Shown here: piece by piece, positions 8,185 to 15,729 of the stretch
Numbering within the stretch: the stretch's first letter is position 1
Layout of the letters: each line of letters begins with the position of its first letter
Source of the DNA: a virus
Direction: 5' to 3' (one strand)
Virus record (IMG/VR): IMGVR_UViG_3300035698_001575
Span: 1 to 25,104 of that record
DNA: 25,104 nucleotides
Program-made: the position numbers and the translations under genes
The notes under the pieces: model-generated
Seen by the model: only the letters and a program-made list of their open reading frames with translations
The model's database searches: none
Told to the model about the DNA's origin: nothing

Positions 8185-8618
8185 TATACATTACCTCCAA
8201 TGTATGTAACCGTTTGTGCGCAAGTAAGTTTCCATTCTCTACCTTCTATTCCATCACTATATGTGATATCAGGTTCACACATAATATAAGCATAAGGGGA
8301 AAAGAAAAGAGAAGTTCCACTACTATCTTTTACAGTAAGTGGTAAAACACCCGCATTTGTTTCTTTATCAAGTAAGTGTTGCACCATAAATAAATCATTT
8401 GTTATACTAGTTTGCATAATAGTAATAGTTACTTCTTTACTAGTGACATTTTTATTTACTCTGTTTGTAGTTCCATCAGCACCAACTACCAATTCAAATG
8501 CTTCTCCTGTAGTAGCATTAAAAAATGTACCACTCATAAAACCCACTACTAAAATAGGTCCTAATATAATGGTAACTTTTTTCGGATCGTATGTTTTTAG
8601 TGTTAAATCATTAGCCAT
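8184..8618 (-). CDS. Tail tube protein, DUF3277-like
   Basis: 144 aa. The order YDPKKVTIILGPILVVGFMSG, then VVGADGTTNRVNKN, then TITIMQTSITNDLFM, and a late REWKLTCAQ is the DUF3277 pattern: a beta-barrel tube subunit of contractile tails. It lies directly after the sheath gene and before the chaperone and tape measure, the canonical place. It would form the hexameric inner tube through which DNA passes. The start has a GGAGAACAT-type ribosome site. Confidence 0.84.
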   Translation of the reverse strand: MANDLTLKTYDPKKVTIILGPILVVGFMSGTFFNATTGEAFELVVGADGTTNRVNKNVTSKEVTITIMQTSITNDLFMVQHLLDKETNAGVLPLTVKDSSGTSLFFSPYAYIMCEPDITYSDGIEGREWKLTCAQTVTYIGGNV

Positions 8619-8641
8619 ATATGTTCTCCTTTATATTAAAA

Positions 8642-9985
8642 TTAAACTGATACAGTACCTTGTATTTGTACTGTATGAATTGCACCCTGTAGTGTTGCTG
8701 TAAACTTTACATCTGGCAAGTTTCTAGCTATTTTATCAGCTTGTGATATAGTAGCAACTTTTGGGACTGTGACTACATACCCTGTAGTAAGTAAACCCGC
8801 CGTGACTGCATTACTTAATGATTCACGTACAAGTCCTTCAATAATTGTAATTCCATCGTCTGTATAAGGTATCTTTCTAGTATTAACTAATCTACCAAAG
8901 ATATTTTCAGCCATTCTAGCTTCTAACCAGTCTAAACCTCTAATGATATCTATGTATTCACCACCTACTACAGTTCCAGATTCTGTAATGTTTACACCGG
9001 CAGTAGTTGTATAAATGTTACAATTTTTGTCTAGTGCAAATGTACGTTCTCCACTTGTTAAAGCGTAACTGGATAAGCCTGCAATCCCTTTATATGCCCA
9101 AGTTTGTGAGCCAGGATCGTAAGGTAATGCTTCACCAAAAAATCCCTCTGCAAAATAGTTATCATCTTGTAAACCTGAATGATAACAAGCTACTGTTCTA
9201 TCAAGTGATTTGTCTTTTAAAACACTTACTATATCAATAGTAGAATTAGTAACTACATCAGCATCATTAGTAGTAAAAAAGTAAATCTTCTTTTGTGTTT
9301 CTGCCCATGTAGAAACCTCTTCAATATCTTCACCTGTTTCAAATGATATTGTAGCTGTAGGTTGTGTCGCACCTAAAGTAACTACAGAAGTTAATAGTGT
9401 GATATCACCACTTTCAATTTCTACCAGTAAAGTTCTACCTGTAACATCTGCGGGATCTACTGTAGCTGTAGAATCTGTAATGTCTGCTTCTATTTGTGCC
9501 TTTAAAGCCAACATAGTAGTAGCGTGATCTGTATCAAATGTTACTGAACTAATTGCTACACCATTTACAGACACATTTATTACATTATCTGTAACAAAAT
9601 CGCCAGTATAAACGATTTTTCCCTCTGCCGTTGGGTTAATAGTAAAAGCATACCAATCATTAGACTGAGATACAATAGCAGTCAATGCCTCTGTCCAAGT
9701 TTCTACTAGTTCACTTTTAGGGTTTTTCCTTCCAATCATAATCCTGTCAACCGATGGATTCTGTGCAAATACAAAATTAGCTCGTTTGTATTCTTCTGTA
9801 GTTGTTCCCCATCCATCACTCACCATTTCTGCCAAATCGCTATAGTATCTATAACGGTCAAAAGTAGCTGTAGTAGCGTCGCTTGCGAATTCCGATATGA
9901 TTCCCGGCGTACCAAATCCAGCTACCGCAATGGATTGCGTTTCCCTTGTAATACTGATCTGTACAATGTCTGTAATATTACTCAT
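8642..9985 (-). CDS. Tail sheath protein, DUF3383-like, with inserted domain
   Basis: 447 aa from the ATG at 9985 (AGGAGGT 5 nt upstream; the codon before it is TTG). N-terminal QISITRETQSIAVAGFGTPG, then YKRANFVFAQNPSVDRIMIG, and C-terminal VPKVATISQADKIARNLPDV are the sheath signature (DUF3383). Residues ~125-216 form an extra beta domain (VYTGDFVTDNVINVSVNGVA) that recurs in the cement protein with identical DNA over 79 bp. The domain is probably on the sheath exterior. The gene overlaps the stop of the tail terminator gene. The sheath contracts to drive the tube. Confidence 0.93.
   Translation of the reverse strand: MSNITDIVQISITRETQSIAVAGFGTPGIISEFASDATTATFDRYRYYSDLAEMVSDGWGTTTEEYKRANFVFAQNPSVDRIMIGRKNPKSELVETWTEALTAIVSQSNDWYAFTINPTAEGKIVYTGDFVTDNVINVSVNGVAISSVTFDTDHATTMLALKAQIEADITDSTATVDPADVTGRTLLVEIESGDITLLTSVVTLGATQPTATISFETGEDIEEVSTWAETQKKIYFFTTNDADVVTNSTIDIVSVLKDKSLDRTVACYHSGLQDDNYFAEGFFGEALPYDPGSQTWAYKGIAGLSSYALTSGERTFALDKNCNIYTTTAGVNITESGTVVGGEYIDIIRGLDWLEARMAENIFGRLVNTRKIPYTDDGITIIEGLVRESLSNAVTAGLLTTGYVVTVPKVATISQADKIARNLPDVKFTATLQGAIHTVQIQGTVSV
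9535..9613 (-). repeat. 79-bp duplicated segment, copy 1 (in sheath gene)
   Basis: Bases 9535-9613 are identical to 13704-13782 as read by eye, in the same reading frame, and encode VYTGDFVTDNVINVSVNGVA and the next six residues. Identity ends sharply at both edges, though weaker likeness continues across the domain (for example CACCTAAAGTAACTAC is also shared). Confidence 0.93.
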
Positions 9986-10544
9986 CAATTACCTCCTGTG
10001 TTTCTATATCTAATTTTAATTCTATAGGATGTTCCTCTACACTGCCATCTAAATCACCTGCGATTTCAATAGTTTTAATGTAGCCTGGAATATAAGAATC
10101 TTCTTCTACATACGAGACTATAAAATCCCACATCGCCCGTAGTTCTATGTAATTATCACCGGTGTTTACTGTAATATCTTGTACTGTATTACCCGATAAT
10201 AAACTCACATTGTTTGTACTAAATAAGTCTAATATATCTTGCTGATTTCTAGTACGCAATAACTTTTTTAATAGTGTACCATCACCGCCAACTTCAGTAA
10301 GACTTATAGATGCATTATATTGTGTAAAGTAAGTTACTTTTCCAGTAGCATCACTGTCGCTTTGATTACCTTCGCCCATCTCTTCATTATTGATAGGGGG
10401 GTACTGCATTGTAATATAGGGTATAGCTGGTCTAGGTGCGTTCATATTGGTTTTTATAATCTTAGACTCATCTGCACCTAAATCCGTTGCTAAGACACTA
10501 TATATCCATGTATGTAGAAACTCATATAATCCATCTAGTGTCAT
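9978..10544 (-). CDS. Tail terminator / neck protein (gp12-like, LIC_12616 type)
   Basis: 188 aa. It has the layout of phage neck terminator proteins: an N-terminal helix LDGLYEFLHTWIYSVLAT, then PAIPYITMQYPPI, a central beta region with YNASISLTEVGGDG, and an LLKKLLRTRNQQDILDLF helix followed by RAMWDFIVSYVEE. Family role: a ring that ends tube and sheath growth and meets the head connector. Located between the connector genes and the sheath gene, overlapping both. Family call moderately sure; the neck role follows from place. Confidence 0.7.
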   Translation of the reverse strand: MTLDGLYEFLHTWIYSVLATDLGADESKIIKTNMNAPRPAIPYITMQYPPINNEEMGEGNQSDSDATGKVTYFTQYNASISLTEVGGDGTLLKKLLRTRNQQDILDLFSTNNVSLLSGNTVQDITVNTGDNYIELRAMWDFIVSYVEEDSYIPGYIKTIEIAGDLDGSVEEHPIELKLDIETQEVIDE

Positions 10545-10885
10545 ACATTTTTCCTTAATTCCCCAATATAAAAATTATGTGGTAATAGTCCATGATCCCA
10601 ATTTTCAAAACCTATAATTTCATAATTTTCATTGTGGTATGTTACTAAATCGCCATTCTGTTTTGTTGTTTCATCTGCTATATTAAAAACAGTATCAGTA
10701 ATTACTATTACTTTACCAAGATTGTCTCTTCCAATACTTAATACTACAGCTTTCTTTTGATCCATTGCTTGTATATCACCTGTAAATTCTACTACAGTTT
10801 CAGTACCTTCTGTCCATGTACCTTTTACCCACGTTCCAGGACTTCTTTGTATATAACTATGTGTTTTTGGAAAAAGTGACGGCAT
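10541..10885 (-). CDS. Head closure / head-tail connector protein
   Basis: 114 aa. A mostly beta protein with PGTWVKGTWTEGTE, FTGDIQAMDQKKAVVLSIGRD and a late YEIIGFENWDHGLLPHNFYI. Small connector (stopper) proteins of tailed phages have this build, including a GDIQ step and a C-terminal aromatic strand. It overlaps the neck terminator gene by 4 bp and the upstream morphogenesis gene by 1 bp. No exact family recognised with certainty; role is inferred from size, fold signs and gene order. Confidence 0.58.
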   Translation of the reverse strand: MPSLFPKTHSYIQRSPGTWVKGTWTEGTETVVEFTGDIQAMDQKKAVVLSIGRDNLGKVIVITDTVFNIADETTKQNGDLVTYHNENYEIIGFENWDHGLLPHNFYIGELRKNV

Positions 10886-11337
10886 TATCGTTTCCTTATT
10901 TTGTAGTTTTCTGCTTGTCTCATTTCGCCTGTATTTATAAGTGGGCTAGTACTACCTTTTATAGCAATTGTTACTGGACTATTAGGTGCAAAATTACCCG
11001 TAGTAATAGTCCGTTTTATCTGATCGCTGGTATATACACCTAATCTATTTAGCATTTTAACTGTAGTACTAGTACCTGCTAAAACTTTGTTGTACTGTAT
11101 ATCTGTAAACTTGTTAGTAGCATTTTTATTACTATCAAATGCTTGTCTTGTAAAGGGTCTAGCGGGGGTATTATCATGGCCAACTTCATTTATAATACCC
11201 CTATACGCTACATTGGTTTCTGGGTTGGGTGATTCTGTACCAAATAAACCAGAAGCTACTTCCATTTCGTTTAAAATACTAAGTTGTTTTTTTATCTGTT
11301 TCCAACCTAGATCTTTATCTATTATAGTACTACCCAT
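10885..11337 (-). CDS. Virion morphogenesis / HK97 gp10-like neck protein
   Basis: 150 aa. Features: EVASGLFGTESPNPETNVAY, then GIINEVGHDNTPARPFTRQA, then SPLINTGEMRQAENYKI. The triad of GLFG, ARPF(M/T)R and (L)I(D/N)TG.MR is the hallmark of gp10-like and gpG-like virion morphogenesis proteins that act in the neck during head-tail joining. A basic C-terminus (KIRKR) is also usual. It starts just after the DUF4054 gene. Good family match; exact ring position is not known. Confidence 0.8.
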   Translation of the reverse strand: MGSTIIDKDLGWKQIKKQLSILNEMEVASGLFGTESPNPETNVAYRGIINEVGHDNTPARPFTRQAFDSNKNATNKFTDIQYNKVLAGTSTTVKMLNRLGVYTSDQIKRTITTGNFAPNSPVTIAIKGSTSPLINTGEMRQAENYKIRKR

Positions 11338-11340
11338 ATT

Positions 11341-11712
11341 TTACCCACCACATAAAAACAAGTTTAGACCTGTAACACCTATTACTAAACCAGTAGCAGT
11401 AATTAAAGCTTGTAGTTGTAAACCGTAACTAGTCTGAGACAAGTCATCGTTCGCTGATTGACGACTACTTCCAAAACTTATACGCAAATTACTTTCTGTT
11501 TTACCTGATACACTACCTGCTACACCTGTTCTCTCAGGAGATGATAATGTCATCATGTGGGCAGTACGTAATGCTACAGCTTGATTATAGTTTACACCAA
11601 AACATGATGCCGAAGTCTGATTCTTTGCCAATTTTATAAATACATCCTTGGTAGTAGATGTATTAAATTGCGGTGCAATTGCCTCTAATATCTGTTCTAT
11701 AGTCGATGCCAT
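11341..11712 (-). CDS. Head-tail adaptor, DUF4054-like
   Basis: 123 aa. VFIKLAKNQTSASCFG, followed by NYNQAVALRTAHMMTLSSPE, then SGKTESNLRISFGSS and YGLQLQALI, matches the DUF4054 pattern (helical adaptor, AL.AAHML block). These proteins attach to the portal as the first connector. The C-terminal ~25 residues (GLVIGVTGLNLFLCGG) are hydrophobic. It lies in the connector block between the capsid and neck genes. Confidence 0.75.
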   Translation of the reverse strand: MASTIEQILEAIAPQFNTSTTKDVFIKLAKNQTSASCFGVNYNQAVALRTAHMMTLSSPERTGVAGSVSGKTESNLRISFGSSRQSANDDLSQTSYGLQLQALITATGLVIGVTGLNLFLCGG

Positions 11713-11747
11713 TACCTTCTCCTTTTAGAGTTTTTTACATATAAAAG

Positions 11748-12167
11748 TTAGTCCTGATTCGCCATATTATTTTCCTTAGAATTATAGTTTTTAATTTCTT
11801 TAATTCTATCCTGTATAGTTGCTCTGATATCAGGTCTACTATCAACTTTTTTCCATTTTTTAAGTGTAACAATACTAACTGTTTTAGCTACTAACTTTTC
11901 AGCTTCAATCTGTGACAATTCTTTAAACTCTGTTGTAATTTTTAAACCATTTGTAGTCTTTTTCTTTACAGTTACTTCAATCAAAGATTCTACTTTTAAA
12001 TCACGTTTGATACTAGAATATTCTTTTACAACTTCCCATATTTTATCTTCTATATCGTTAATTCCTGGAAGTAAAATAAGTGTAGATTTTTTATCTACAG
12101 CATCTTTTCTTGCTTCAGCTATCAGGGGGATTACTTTTACCCTATCGTTTTTCCAATCAATAAACAT
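11748..12167 (-). CDS. Hypothetical protein between capsid and connector genes
   Basis: 139 aa, not recognised. Lysine-rich with alternating helix and strand (RVKVIPLIAEARKDA, STLILLPGINDIEDKIWEVV, ESLIEVTVKKKTTNG), then a basic helix and an Asn-rich tail. The start has AGGAG 8 nt upstream. Proteins of this size between major capsid and adaptor genes are common in Mu-like heads and are often capsid-associated or assembly factors, but nothing here shows which. The block GTCCATAACATGT at its start recurs in the terminator loop behind the capsid gene. Confidence 0.6.
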   Translation of the reverse strand: MFIDWKNDRVKVIPLIAEARKDAVDKKSTLILLPGINDIEDKIWEVVKEYSSIKRDLKVESLIEVTVKKKTTNGLKITTEFKELSQIEAEKLVAKTVSIVTLKKWKKVDSRPDIRATIQDRIKEIKNYNSKENNMANQD

Positions 12168-12195
12168 GTTATGGACTCCTCTTATCCGTTATTAT

Positions 12196-12237
12196 AAAAA
12201 AGATGTATAGGGGGTACATGTTATGGACCCCCTATAC
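12196..12237 (-). terminator. Intrinsic terminator after the major capsid gene
   Basis: Minus strand: perfect 11-bp stem GTATAGGGGGT / ACCCCCTATAC (12237-12227 with 12215-12205), 11-nt loop, then ATC and six T (12201-12196). It lies 23 bp after the capsid stop and before the connector genes, so it may lower tail and neck expression relative to capsid. Outer bases AAAAGATG and CATCTTTT could extend the pairing. Confidence 0.8.
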
Positions 12238-12259
12238 ACACTACAAAAAAGGGCATCTT

Positions 12260-13198
12260 TTAAATACCATCTCCGTATGCTATCGCTAGTGGATAGTATA
12301 CAGTTACTCCAGCACATTTTGCTTCTGTAAGGATTTGGAAACCATATCCTTTAGCTTGTGCGGGTAGTTGTTGAAATGGATCTGGCAAATCTAACGTAAG
12401 ATGATCGTCATCTTTTACATAAACCATTAGCCTGTCAGCTCCAGCAGTACCGGCGCCTTTCAATTCTGATAACCATTCTACAGTATTGATGTATGGGTTG
12501 TTTTCTAAAAAGAACTTTAAAATAGTTTTTGCACCACCTCCAGCCATTCTAGTACCAGCAATATAGTTATACTGTTCAATGGGCATTAACATAGTATCAG
12601 GGGTTTCTACACCGTTGGTAGGTTCCATTACACCTTTAGATACGATATCATTCATATCAGCAATAATTTCATCAGGTGTTTTTGTATTCCACTCTGAATT
12701 AGTAGATGCACCATCAACAATTGTATGTTCTGTAATTCCAGGATAATCAATAAATCCAGGCATGTTATAGTTTAAATCTCCCGCCCACGCCATGGAATCA
12801 ATTTTCTGATCCGTAGCTCTTTTTGCTGTATTAGCTTTTTTCTGGTTTAGATTTCTCTTAGCCCTCATTGCTCTTTTGATTTCATCTTTATCATAACCGT
12901 AAGAATTACCAATTCTGTAAACTTTTTTAGTTTGTTCTGTACCATATACATCTACCCTAGGAGCGTCATCTGCATAATCAGAAATAATTTTACTTACTCC
13001 GATACTTGTAAATGATTGAAAAGTAATGCTTGCAGAAGCAGGGTCATCACTTGTATCTACGGGTATTAGTTCCATAGCTTTTAAGTTTTTGTACTTAGTA
13101 TCATATGTCTTTTTCTTAACTGATTCCAATTCCCTTGCAAAAAATGCAGTTTCTCCAGCATCAAAATGTGGAGATTCTGGTATAATCTCTTTTCTCAT
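12260..13198 (-). CDS. Major capsid protein (HK97 fold, DUF2184-like)
   Basis: 312 aa. Features of the DUF2184/Mu-like capsid group: N-terminal FARELESVKKKTYDTKYKNL, then MELIPVDTS, SITFQSFTSIGVSKIISDYA, a long basic helix RAMRAKRNLNQKKANTAKRA, and MPGFIDYPGI. The C-terminus ends with GYGFQILTEAKCAGVTVYYP. It would form the icosahedral shell. Start at ATG with AAGGAG upstream. It is flanked by the cement gene 11 bp before and a strong terminator after, typical for a highly expressed capsid gene. No separate prosequence is obvious. Confidence 0.9.
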   Translation of the reverse strand: MRKEIIPESPHFDAGETAFFARELESVKKKTYDTKYKNLKAMELIPVDTSDDPASASITFQSFTSIGVSKIISDYADDAPRVDVYGTEQTKKVYRIGNSYGYDKDEIKRAMRAKRNLNQKKANTAKRATDQKIDSMAWAGDLNYNMPGFIDYPGITEHTIVDGASTNSEWNTKTPDEIIADMNDIVSKGVMEPTNGVETPDTMLMPIEQYNYIAGTRMAGGGAKTILKFFLENNPYINTVEWLSELKGAGTAGADRLMVYVKDDDHLTLDLPDPFQQLPAQAKGYGFQILTEAKCAGVTVYYPLAIAYGDGI

Positions 13199-13209
13199 CT
13201 TCTAACTCC

Positions 13210-13959
13210 TTATGCCCAAACAATTACAGAAGCTAATTTTTTAGAACCTTTTAGTTCTACCTTAGCTAAATTATCTGAACCTATTACTGTATTATCTGAT
13301 TTAAATATAACGCCAACGTCAACTCCGTTTGTATCTGAGAATAATGATCCGTTTACTTTAGCAATTTCAAAAGCATTTGCAGTATTATCATTAAATGTCC
13401 AAATAATACCAATTGCCATAACTGAAACAGCCTCATCTTGTAAATACCCAGCAGTAGTACAACTACCTGATTTTTGTATAAACATAGCTACACCAACAAA
13501 TGCCTGATCTGAAATGTATGTAGCTGATGCCGTAACTTGTGTCTCACCTAAAGTAACTACCGAACTAGATACATTATTAACATACCTAGTCCTAATTAAA
13601 ATAGTTCTATTGTTTACATCTGTAACATCCAACACCGCTTCTACACCTGTTAAACCATCAATTCCAGCAACTACTAGTGCAATAGTAGTAGTGTGGTTTG
13701 TAGCAAATGTTACTGAACTAATTGCTACACCATTTACAGACACATTTATTACATTATCTGTAACAAAATCGCCAGTATAAACTAGAGTAGCTGTATCTAG
13801 TTTATATGTACTAACTTTATCCTCCTCACCTAAATATGAGTAGACTGGTACACCAAATGCAATGTCTTCTTGTGCTGATTTACTTTCTATTCTAGTTACA
13901 GAGTTGTTATCTGCTTTCAAACCCGCAACGGCTATATTCATATCTCCGTATGCTCCCAT
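13210..13959 (-). CDS. Structural cement / head decoration protein with inserted domain
   Basis: 249 aa. The N-terminus (NSVTRIESKSAQEDIAFGVP, VYSYLGEEDKV) and the part after residue 150 (ISDQAFVGVAMFIQKSG, EAVSVMAIG) fit the Gp24-type cement proteins encoded just before the capsid gene in Mu-like heads. Residues ~58-147 are an insertion, VYTGDFVTDNVINVSVNGVA onward, nearly the same as in the sheath. Its DNA is identical to the sheath copy for 79 bp, so the duplication or conversion was recent. Family role: locks capsomers; the insert is likely surface-exposed. Confidence 0.8.
   Translation of the reverse strand: MGAYGDMNIAVAGLKADNNSVTRIESKSAQEDIAFGVPVYSYLGEEDKVSTYKLDTATLVYTGDFVTDNVINVSVNGVAISSVTFATNHTTTIALVVAGIDGLTGVEAVLDVTDVNNRTILIRTRYVNNVSSSVVTLGETQVTASATYISDQAFVGVAMFIQKSGSCTTAGYLQDEAVSVMAIGIIWTFNDNTANAFEIAKVNGSLFSDTNGVDVGVIFKSDNTVIGSDNLAKVELKGSKKLASVIVWA
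13704..13782 (-). repeat. 79-bp duplicated segment, copy 2 (in cement gene)
   Basis: Identical to 9535-9613 in the sheath gene, same frame, constant offset 4169. On either side the two genes diverge at once, although the domains stay recognisably alike at the protein level. Confidence 0.93.
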
Positions 13960-14525
13960 TATTTACCTCCTCTTGAATTCTTTTCTAAGTCCATCTTATA
14001 CTGTGTATAAGCATCAACATCAGAATCAATTTTAGTTTCTGGTTCTTTTGAATCTAAAATCTTTTTCTGATTTTCTTCTTCATTTTTCTTTGGAATGGTT
14101 GCAAGTGCAGAATCAAATGCTACACCGATATACAATTCATCTTTTCCATCTAGGTTTAAACTAGGTACAAGTTTATTGATTACAGCTGTTTTAATTTCCA
14201 CTGTACTCATGTCTTCTTTTAGTTCAACCTCTGCTTTTTTAGCGTGTGCAAGTAGATCAAATCTAGCCTTTACCGCTTTATTGATTTCAGCCTCATCAAG
14301 TTTTGGAGAGTTTTCCCACTGTTCAATCTTTTGAATTGCGTCATCAAGTTTTGTTTTTGTGACATCTAAATCAGCCTGTAATGTAGTCTGTACTTTTTCA
14401 GAATCTGACTTTAGTATATCCAATTTAGCACCGGAATCTAAAGCAAGTTTCTTAGCAGATTTTAATTCTGCAATTACAGCTTCATCAGCTTGATATTCAA
14501 CATCATCAAGTATAATTTTTCGCAT
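13959..14525 (-). CDS. Nested in-frame scaffold protein (internal start)
   Basis: An in-frame ATG at 14525, codon 219 of the protease gene, is preceded by a full AGGAGGT (14536-14530) with 4 nt between, as strong as any site in the window. It would give a 188-aa product starting MRKIILDDVEYQADEA, rich in Lys, Glu and Asp and probably coiled coil. The arrangement copies lambda C/Nu3 and Mu I/Z, where a free scaffold is made from the 3' part of the protease gene. The ribosome site is seen; translation from it is inferred. Confidence 0.72.
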   Translation of the reverse strand: MRKIILDDVEYQADEAVIAELKSAKKLALDSGAKLDILKSDSEKVQTTLQADLDVTKTKLDDAIQKIEQWENSPKLDEAEINKAVKARFDLLAHAKKAEVELKEDMSTVEIKTAVINKLVPSLNLDGKDELYIGVAFDSALATIPKKNEEENQKKILDSKEPETKIDSDVDAYTQYKMDLEKNSRGGK

Positions 14526-15179
14526 CGTTACCTCCTGTGTATTAGTATTTATTTTTGTCTGCGAATCCCCTTTTAACTGCGAATCCTCTTTTAACTGGAT
14601 AGATTTTCCTGTACAAATTACCCGTGAAAGTATTGCGTCTTTACTATCCATTTTTATCTTAGATAAATCACCAGCTCTACCTTTATCAACTAAAGCTACA
14701 TGATTGTATTTTATGTTTCTTTGTATACCATCGTAATTTATGCCCATCCATACTCCCTGAGTCATTTCAACTTCTGCCGTATAACCACAAGACAGCGCCC
14801 TTTTCCCGTTCATAACGTCCTGTATAGCATCTTTCTTTGTAATTGTTAGCGGTATTGCTACAGCGTAACTATCGTTGTTTACAGCCGTTCCAGTACTACC
14901 TATACCATACTGATCTATATTATCTACATTTACCAATTCGGTAGGATGGTTGTTAGTAAGTGGTATCATCTTCAAACTGTTTAAAGACGCGCTATCAAAT
15001 ACTTCTTCCGGTGGGCGTAATTCTCTTATTACTGTACCGTCCGGATGTCTGTATTCAAATACACCTACATTTGTCACAATAGCGTCACCTTTTAGATAGC
15101 CCTCTATTGTTTCCATAAAATTGTTAGTCAACCAGTACTCTGTTTCATCCATTACATCATATCTATTAAATGCTTTCAT
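13959..15179 (-). CDS. Prohead protease-scaffold fusion, DUF2213-like
   Basis: 406 aa. Residues ~25-180 match DUF2213: TIEGYLKGDAIVTNVGVFEY, RPPEEVFDSASLNSLKMIPL, TNNHP (a likely active-site His), KRALSCGYTAEV and YNHVALVDKGRAG with a second conserved His. That arrangement is known from phage prohead proteases. Residues ~219-406 are charged and helical (AELKSAKKLALDSGAKLDIL), like a scaffold. A strong internal start lies at codon 219. It precedes cement and capsid genes as usual. AGGAG lies 5 nt before its ATG, which overlaps the upstream small gene. Protease chemistry is inferred from the family. Confidence 0.85.
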   Translation of the reverse strand: MKAFNRYDVMDETEYWLTNNFMETIEGYLKGDAIVTNVGVFEYRHPDGTVIRELRPPEEVFDSASLNSLKMIPLTNNHPTELVNVDNIDQYGIGSTGTAVNNDSYAVAIPLTITKKDAIQDVMNGKRALSCGYTAEVEMTQGVWMGINYDGIQRNIKYNHVALVDKGRAGDLSKIKMDSKDAILSRVICTGKSIQLKEDSQLKGDSQTKINTNTQEVTMRKIILDDVEYQADEAVIAELKSAKKLALDSGAKLDILKSDSEKVQTTLQADLDVTKTKLDDAIQKIEQWENSPKLDEAEINKAVKARFDLLAHAKKAEVELKEDMSTVEIKTAVINKLVPSLNLDGKDELYIGVAFDSALATIPKKNEEENQKKILDSKEPETKIDSDVDAYTQYKMDLEKNSRGGK

Positions 15180-15357
15180 ATTTTCTCCTATTGTATACAG
15201 AAGACATAGTCCCGAAAAATGTAGGTGTTGTCCCTGAATATTGCCAGCCTATAGAATCTATACGTCTGTTAGGCATTAGATAAACCTGTTCTTCTATAGC
15301 GTAAACTCCGTTATCTGATACATTATACTTTAATGTTTTTATCATATCCTGTGGCAT
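15166..15357 (-). CDS. Small head-region protein, unknown
   Basis: 63 aa from the ATG at 15357, chosen because AAGGA lies 8 nt upstream; the longer in-frame start at 15387 falls inside the terminator hairpin. It reads MPQDMIKTLKYNVSDNGVYA, then QVYLMPNRRIDSIGWQYSG, probably a small beta protein. Its last 14 bases overlap the protease-scaffold gene and contain part of that gene's ribosome site, so the two are coupled. No family recognised. It is the first gene after the hairpin leader at 15377-15526. Confidence 0.6.
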   Translation of the reverse strand: MPQDMIKTLKYNVSDNGVYAIEEQVYLMPNRRIDSIGWQYSGTTPTFFGTMSSVYNRRKYESI

Positions 15358-15376
15358 GTACAAATCCTTATAAATC

Positions 15377-15418
15377 AAAAAAGGCAACCTAATACAATTG
15401 GTATGTACTAAGTCGCCT
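15377..15418 (-). terminator. Terminator or attenuator hairpin before the head operon
   Basis: Minus strand: 15-bp stem (AGGCGACTTAGTACA with TGTATTAGGTTGCCT, three G-T pairs), 7-nt loop, followed by a T run (15382-15377). It lies between a promoter (15498-15526) and the next gene start (15357), so a transcript from that promoter must read through it. Confidence 0.8.
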
Positions 15419-15433
15419 CTGTTTTTCAGTTAG

Positions 15434-15485
15434 CTAACTAATATTATTTAAAATGAACTCTAACTAATATTATTTAAAATGAACT
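15434..15485. repeat. Two tandem 26-bp direct repeats
   Basis: Two exact head-to-tail copies of a 26-bp unit (15434-15459 and 15460-15485; unit starts CTAACTAATATTATTTAAAA). A 12-bp palindrome AGTTAGCTAACT at 15428-15439 overlaps the first copy. They lie between the promoter at 15498-15526 and the hairpin at 15382-15418, inside the predicted leader. Confidence 0.92.
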
Positions 15486-15497
15486 CTATTTAATACA

Positions 15498-15526
15498 ATT
15501 ATACTACAATTACAAATAAAAAACAA
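15498..15526 (-). promoter_or_regulatory. Sigma70-type promoter reading toward the head genes
   Basis: Minus strand: TTGTTT (15526-15521), 17-bp spacer, TATAAT (15503-15498). The predicted start near 15491 gives a leader carrying the tandem repeats and the terminator hairpin before the gene at 15357. Confidence 0.62.
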
Positions 15527-15554
15527 GCATTATTTTGTAATAAATATAAAATTG

Positions 15555-15719
15555 TTATCCTTTGTGGTATTTATCATCACTTTTATTAAATCTAGTCCTT
15601 CTTTCTGTAATCACATCTATTTTATTAAATGTTTTATTTACTTCAATAATTATCTTGCCGTATTCTAAACCCCTGTACTCATTTTTAATTGTCTCTACTA
15701 CATTTGCTGGTAATTCCAA
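15555..15719 (-). CDS. DUF2292-like small protein
   Basis: 54 aa with a TTG start at 15719; AAGGGG lies 6 nt upstream. It reads ELPANVVETIKNEYRGLEYG, then KIIIEVNKTFNKIDVITERR. The scheme (helix, YGxIIIEV strand, I-D/E-xxxR end) is that of DUF2292, small proteins of unknown role common in Firmicutes and phages. It starts 11 bp after the MuF-like gene ends, so it is last in that operon before the promoter/terminator leader. Family likeness is a judgement from pattern. Confidence 0.65.
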   Translation of the reverse strand: MELPANVVETIKNEYRGLEYGKIIIEVNKTFNKIDVITERRTRFNKSDDKYHKG

Positions 15720-15729
15720 TATTAACCCC

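Noticed and set aside
15358-15387. Longer start of the 63-aa gene
   Set aside because: The extra ten codons overlap the terminator hairpin and T run and lack a ribosome site, while AAGGA stands before the ATG at 15357.
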